Both the position numbers and the translations under genes were made by a program. Positions 8,401-10,560 of a DNA stretch of 10,560 nucleotides are shown here, piece by piece. The notes beneath the pieces were generated by a model. The model saw nothing but the letters and a program-made list of their open reading frames with translations, was not told the DNA's origin and made no database searches. Every line of letters starts with the position of its first letter. Positions within the stretch are counted from its first letter, which is position 1. Source of the stretch: Bacteroidota bacterium (GTDB lineage: Bacteria > Bacteroidota > Bacteroidia > Bacteroidales > UBA4417); contig JAIFMH010000117.1 in the NCBI GenBank assembly GCA_020048595.1, forward strand, positions 1 to 10,560, given 5' to 3'.

Positions 8401-10350
8401 AACCACTACCTGGTCTTCTGTGGTACAATTCCCCGCCCCTCTTCTGTATGTTAATGTAAAAGCCCCGGAAGCCACCGGTGAAAATACTCCTGTTGCAGTG
8501 ACATGATTTCCTGTCCAGGTTCCGCCCGACGGTTTTCCTGAAAGCTGAAAATTACCGCTGCTGATACAAACAGATGTATCGTTCCCCGCATTCACATCAA
8601 CAGGTGTAAAAACCTCAAACTGATTGCTGATACTATCGCCCGTACCACATGTATTTGTGGCTTTAACGGTGATCTGGTATGTGCCGGCCTGCGAAAACAA
8701 AATCTGCGGATTCGGAGAACCTGAAGTTGACGGTGATTCAAAACTCCAGCCATTAGCAGGATTCACTGTCCACTGATACAATGTAATATCACTGCCCTTA
8801 TCAAGATATGACGCATTACCGGAATACCTGAACGGGAAACAATCGTCAGGAACTACCGGAAGATTAATGGAAGGGATATCCATTGCATGTATGAGGACCG
8901 ACGTATTGTCGCTGCCGCATGTATTACTGACTGTGAGAGTTACTGTGTAATCTCCGGCAACAGTAAATTGCAGTTCTGGTTTCTGTGAGCTGCCTGTAGT
9001 CCCGTTAATAAAATTCCATCCGGAGGCCGGGCTTACACTCCAGGAAGGCAGTAAATCTGAACCCGTTGAATTTTCACTTGTAAAAACTACCGGGAAAGGC
9101 ACACAACTTGTATCCTGGTCAGCTTCTGCAATAGCCGCAGGGGGACTTTGAACACGAATATCTTTGGTGATTACAGCACTTCCACAACTATTTGTTGCTG
9201 TTAACCGAATAGTATGTGGCCCGGAGGCAGGATACGTCTGGCATTGCGGATTAATTTCTGTAGATGTTTTCCCGTTGCCAAAATCCCAGAAATAGGTTGT
9301 GGTTCTATTACAATTGGATCCATAAGCGCCCGGAATGCTTGTATTTGAAAAACAAAACAAACCGGAATTTTCACATCCAAGCGCAGGTGTTATGATAAAA
9401 TCAGGAATGGGTGCACTCCACATTTTAATGCCACTCACCGTAGCGCTTGTGCTGGAGCATGAGTTGGAAGCTGTTACTGTAATTATAAACTCATTGTTTA
9501 TCTTACCGCACGAAGTAGTGGTAAAAGTGTGCGATATGATTCCATTATTTAACAGGACAGAATCCTGTGTCCATAGAATTCGCGGACTGTTATCACCGAA
9601 ATCCCACAGATAAGTTGTTCCGGGCGAGTTTAATGCGTAATTCGAGAGTGTAAACGAATAAGTTTTTGGTGCACAGCCTGCAGTTCCTCCGTCAGTTGTT
9701 AAACCTATTGCAGGATTTGATTGATTTTTAACAATATATGTTGTTGTGCCATTACAACCATTGCTGGCAATTGCTGTAAGAGTCAGGCTAAAAGCTCCCA
9801 GTTCAATATAGGTATGATTTAAAGTAAATACTCCGGGAGGAAGATTAACCGGATCACTGCCATCTCCCCAATTGAGTGTATAGCCTAAAACACAACCATT
9901 CTCAGTTGTGGTGTTTTGAACCTGTATAGGGAAATCTGCATTTTCGGGAGTTGGGTCTCTGTCACAATTACTAAAATCGGGATCATTTAGCAAATCAATA
10001 AGCTGGGGATTGGGTCTCCTTTTCACATGTACATTCCTGTCGAATGAGTCCGAAATATTCAATCCGCCGGTAGTATCTGTTACAATGAGCATTACATTGT
10101 ATTGTTGAATACCACAGCCTGGAGGATTATAAACATGACTTGGGTTGGCCAGATTTGATATAGTACCGTCTCCAAAGTTCCATAAATAGATTTTGGGAGA
10201 TGTATTACCGCTTGTTACAGCTGAAGTAAATTGTATTGGAGTTCCTGAACAAACGCTGTCATGATTAATAGTAAAGGACACGTCGATCTGAGCAGTCAAA
10301 AAAACTGGCACCAAACAAATGAAAAACAGTATATTAACACGTTTCAACAT
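5440..10350 (-). CDS. Giant PKD-repeat surface adhesin-like protein with T9SS type B (gliding-motility-associated) sorting domain
   Basis: A 1636-residue protein. The ATG at 10350-10348 is the start: an in-frame TGA lies five codons upstream, and a signal peptide follows (KRVNILFFICLVPVFLTA, cleavage A20/Q21). Residues 22-402 hold four PKD-type Ig-like domains with Y/F-x-W-D/N-F-G-D/N or NWGDG cores. Residues 403-582 hold two related domains whose core is W-S/T-V-x-P-A-x-GW. Residues 585-876 hold four GG-x-W-x-G modules of a different type. Residues 878-1535 hold eight more PKD domains (WDFGDG, WEFGDN, WHFGDG, WNFGNG). Residues 1538-1636 form the type B sorting tail. Most modules carry one Cys near each end. 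Known for the family: PKD arrays form extended stalks on secreted bacterial proteins, and type B tails direct T9SS export, often with a PorP/SprF partner. The convergent gene at 4331-5431 fits that partner. No enzymatic domain is present. An adhesin or gliding-adhesin-like role is inferred; it is not clearly SprB itself. Confidence 0.93.
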   Translation of the reverse strand: MLKRVNILFFICLVPVFLTAQIDVSFTINHDSVCSGTPIQFTSAVTSGNTSPKIYLWNFGDGTISNLANPSHVYNPPGCGIQQYNVMLIVTDTTGGLNISDSFDRNVHVKRRPNPQLIDLLNDPDFSNCDRDPTPENADFPIQVQNTTTENGCVLGYTLNWGDGSDPVNLPPGVFTLNHTYIELGAFSLTLTAIASNGCNGTTTYIVKNQSNPAIGLTTDGGTAGCAPKTYSFTLSNYALNSPGTTYLWDFGDNSPRILWTQDSVLLNNGIISHTFTTTSCGKINNEFIITVTASNSCSSTSATVSGIKMWSAPIPDFIITPALGCENSGLFCFSNTSIPGAYGSNCNRTTTYFWDFGNGKTSTEINPQCQTYPASGPHTIRLTATNSCGSAVITKDIRVQSPPAAIAEADQDTSCVPFPVVFTSENSTGSDLLPSWSVSPASGWNFINGTTGSSQKPELQFTVAGDYTVTLTVSNTCGSDNTSVLIHAMDIPSINLPVVPDDCFPFRYSGNASYLDKGSDITLYQWTVNPANGWSFESPSTSGSPNPQILFSQAGTYQITVKATNTCGTGDSISNQFEVFTPVDVNAGNDTSVCISSGNFQLSGKPSGGTWTGNHVTATGVFSPVASGAFTLTYRRGAGNCTTEDQVVVSVIPNPVVNAGSDIILCMNEGLRTLSGIPAGGIWSGTGIINTATGVFDPLISGTGTFLITYLYTDNSTKCSNSDEMAVTVLSYPIVIAEDVTFCNQPIPEQLTAIPAGGIWSGPNVSATGLFTPNGIGNFVLLYSYTGGNGCSGSDAMTVSVVEPDKTVSAGSDRSICSNETISMIGTPSGGTWRGTNVSPAGFFDPVLAGNYELIYSTGNGSCYRADTALVTVRPSPEADFTSSTVCFGETTVFTNQSQGGGVTMTSWFWEFGDNTTSQAQNPGHTYTVPGLYSSMLVVINESGCRDSVAKPVEVMELPAVNFSFGIPACTNSPVYFSNNSSNAISFVWDFGDGNTSELFEPAHTYAFEGSFQVKLTATSGFGCTYSDSSVIIITGPPPQPFFQLSSREGCSPLTTFITIDLSQYNAGSSYHWDFGNGLAVDSLRPPDSIVYIGSLTGDTVIHIRFESYNYCDYLVYSDSILVHAKPLSRFEMLHTWDCSPVEVLFRNVSTSFPDSLFWDFGDGTTSTEFEPVHTFTTGANSTVYPISLFTKNGCGSDTLTRDLLVKPNTVHAFFTVNNFKGCEGDAFCFQNYSTDASVLGISNLSWDFGDGQGSSTENPCHIYNQAGIYTVKLNVDNGCGYDETFDTIEILPVPQIEISSVEEACVGETLSFAYTSNIEIGDRIWHFGDGDSSVLSNPYHTYTNSGTYEVILSGVSAFGFPACIGTSVKQIIIKPKPEAFILPDTSGCVPLQITFQGDMGSSHLWTFGDNTAISSNPTHVFDSAGLFLVKLTSENSNRCKDSDSIEIRVFPSPQSQFTFTSTGGYPEYLTFTNSSVGETECFWNFGNGREFSACDVNEPIEYSNNDTYIIMLVTMNQFGCMDTAIVSYPVNFKGLYVPNALIPEHPDPDENLFLPKGIGIAEYTIQIYDTWGNLIWQSTALQNGMPSEGWNGRDANGNLFPQDVYAWRISAKFADGTYWSGNNGKTYGTVTLIR
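5443..5739 (-). other. T9SS type B (CHU_C / gliding-motility-associated) C-terminal domain
   Basis: Residues 1538-1636 of the PKD protein. Diagnostic parts are the opening YVPNALIPEHP, the strand YTIQIYDTWGNLIWQS, the GWNGRDANGNLFPQDVYAW segment and the terminal GTVTLIR, which matches the classic ending of TIGR04131-type domains. The usual TPNGDGxND opening is replaced by a Pro/Asp/Glu-rich variant (IPEHPDPDENLF). This tail should route the protein to the T9SS. Confidence 0.93.
5746..7719 (-). repeat. C-terminal array of eight PKD-type domains (protein-level repeat)
   Basis: Residues 878-1535 of the large protein contain eight tandem units of about 75-90 residues, with cores WEFGDN, WDFGDG, WDFGNG, WDFGDG, WDFGDG, WHFGDG, WTFGDN and WNFGNG, most followed by a P-x-H-x-Y/F turn. 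Units start near residues 878, 960, 1040, 1129, 1212, 1297, 1379 and 1455. The DNA is well diverged between units, so this is an old protein repeat and not a recent tandem expansion. Confidence 0.88.
7723..8598 (-). repeat. Four tandem GG-x-W-x-G modules in the centre of the PKD protein
   Basis: Residues 585-654, 657-731, 734-803 and 807-876 share the pattern AGxD-x-x-x-C, then L/I-x-G/A-x-P-x-GG-x-W-x-G, then a G-x-F-x-P segment, L-x-Y, a second Cys and a final V-x-V strand. Each unit is 70-75 residues and begins V-x-A. They lack the WDFGDG core of PKD domains and are a separate beta-sandwich-like family, common in Bacteroidota surface proteins in my recollection but of undefined function. 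The + strand of this region is also partly open (7901-8506), but that is a shadow of the repeat codon pattern. Confidence 0.85.
8605..9144 (-). repeat. Pair of variant PKD-like domains without the WDFGDG core
   Basis: Residues 403-490 and 493-582 are a duplicated pair. The core reads SWSVSPASGWNFINGT in the first and YQWTVNPANGWSFES in the second. Each continues with a P-x-L/I-x-F-x-x-AG-x-Y-x-ITV/VTL-x-x-T/S-NTCG segment that keeps the PKD end pattern. They resemble each other more than their flanking domains. Confidence 0.75.
9145..10287 (-). repeat. N-terminal array of four PKD-type domains (protein-level repeat)
   Basis: Residues 22-402, directly after the signal peptide. The cores are LWNFGDG (near residue 56), NWGDGSDP (near 160), LWDFGDN (near 248) and FWDFGNG (near 354), with N-G-C-N or N-S-C-type turns near the domain ends. 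Spacing is looser (about 90-100 residues) than in the C-terminal array, with inserts in the second to fourth units. Confidence 0.82.
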
Positions 10351-10560
10351 GATATCAATTTTTCATTGACTCTATTGTTTACTACCAATTTCTCCATTTT
10401 CCCAAATGCAGGAAAATTCAGGTTTATTGACCTCCTTATCGTATAAATAATCAGTAAATATAGCTATTCTTCTGAAACATTTTACCATCAAATGTTGTGG
10501 CAGACACAAACTTCAACCTTCGTTTATACAATTTCTATAAAAAAACCGCTTTCAATACGA
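10351..10560. other. Non-coding leader upstream of the PKD gene
   Basis: These 210 AT-rich bases to the window edge contain no supported gene. On the - strand they would hold the promoter and 5' leader of the PKD gene. There is no Shine-Dalgarno site just before its ATG, only an A-rich stretch (GAAAAA). Two weak promoter-like matches are TATATTTA (- strand, 10455-10462) and AACATTTG (- strand, 10489-10496). An exact AAGGAGG lies at 10432-10438 on the - strand, far from any start codon. Confidence 0.5.
10489..10516 (-). promoter_or_regulatory. Possible Bacteroidota-type promoter of the PKD gene
   Basis: On the - strand, TTG (10516-10514) is followed after 17 nt by AACATTTG (10496-10489), which differs from TAnnTTTG at the first base. 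It would give a leader of about 130 nt. A competing -7 candidate, TATATTTA at 10462-10455, has its nearest TTTG 26 nt away, which is too far. Neither is strong. Confidence 0.22.

Noticed and set aside
7901..8506. A 201-codon open frame on the + strand, opposite the PKD gene.
   Set aside because: It lies entirely antisense to the four GG-x-W-x-G modules, and its openness follows from the repeated codon pattern of that block. The product is Pro/Ile/Val-rich, has no signal or domain, and repeats in step with the modules.
5746..10287. Regularly spaced repeats as a possible CRISPR array or other DNA-level tandem repeat.
   Set aside because: The periodicity is at the protein level (units of 210-300 bp with diverged DNA) and lies in one uninterrupted reading frame.

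Overview
This is a stretch of a Bacteroidota genome that encodes cell-surface and secreted cargo of the type IX secretion system (T9SS). Three things point to Bacteroidota. Both + strand cargo genes end in T9SS type A sorting domains, the large - strand gene ends in a type B (gliding-motility-associated) sorting domain, and a PorP/SprF-family outer-membrane protein lies between them. The base composition is fairly AT-rich, the genes lack Shine-Dalgarno sites, and all three visible signal peptides are predicted to leave a Gln at the new N-terminus, as is typical of this phylum.

Layout: four genes fill almost the whole window. (1) Positions 1-1901, +, hold the 3' part of a secreted protein whose start lies left of the window; it is built of beta-propeller-like repeats and has a type A sorting tail. 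(2) Positions 1940-4144, +, hold a complete tandem paralogue of the first gene, 38 bp downstream and probably in the same transcript. (3) Positions 4331-5431, +, hold a PorP/SprF-family protein after a 186-bp spacer with a possible Bacteroidota-type promoter. (4) Positions 5440-10350, -, hold a 1636-residue adhesin-like protein with about fourteen PKD-type Ig-like domains, a central block of four different GG-x-W-x-G modules and a type B sorting tail. It converges on the PorP/SprF gene with only 8 bp between the stop codons. The last 210 bp (10351-10560) are the non-coding leader of the large gene.

How the genes probably work together: proteins with type B tails depend on PorP/SprF-like partners for secretion or surface attachment (the SprB/SprF model). 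The PorP/SprF protein here is therefore the natural partner of the PKD protein, although the two genes are convergent rather than in the usual same-strand order. The two type A proteins are probably exported by the same T9SS core, which is not encoded here.

I see no RNA genes, CRISPR array, transposase, integrase, phage genes or catalytic domains. I do not see convincing evidence of an undescribed system. The points most worth a second look are the convergent PorP/SprF-cargo pair, the two-family repeat architecture of the large protein with a cysteine pair in nearly every module, and a degenerate sorting-tail motif in the second propeller-like protein.
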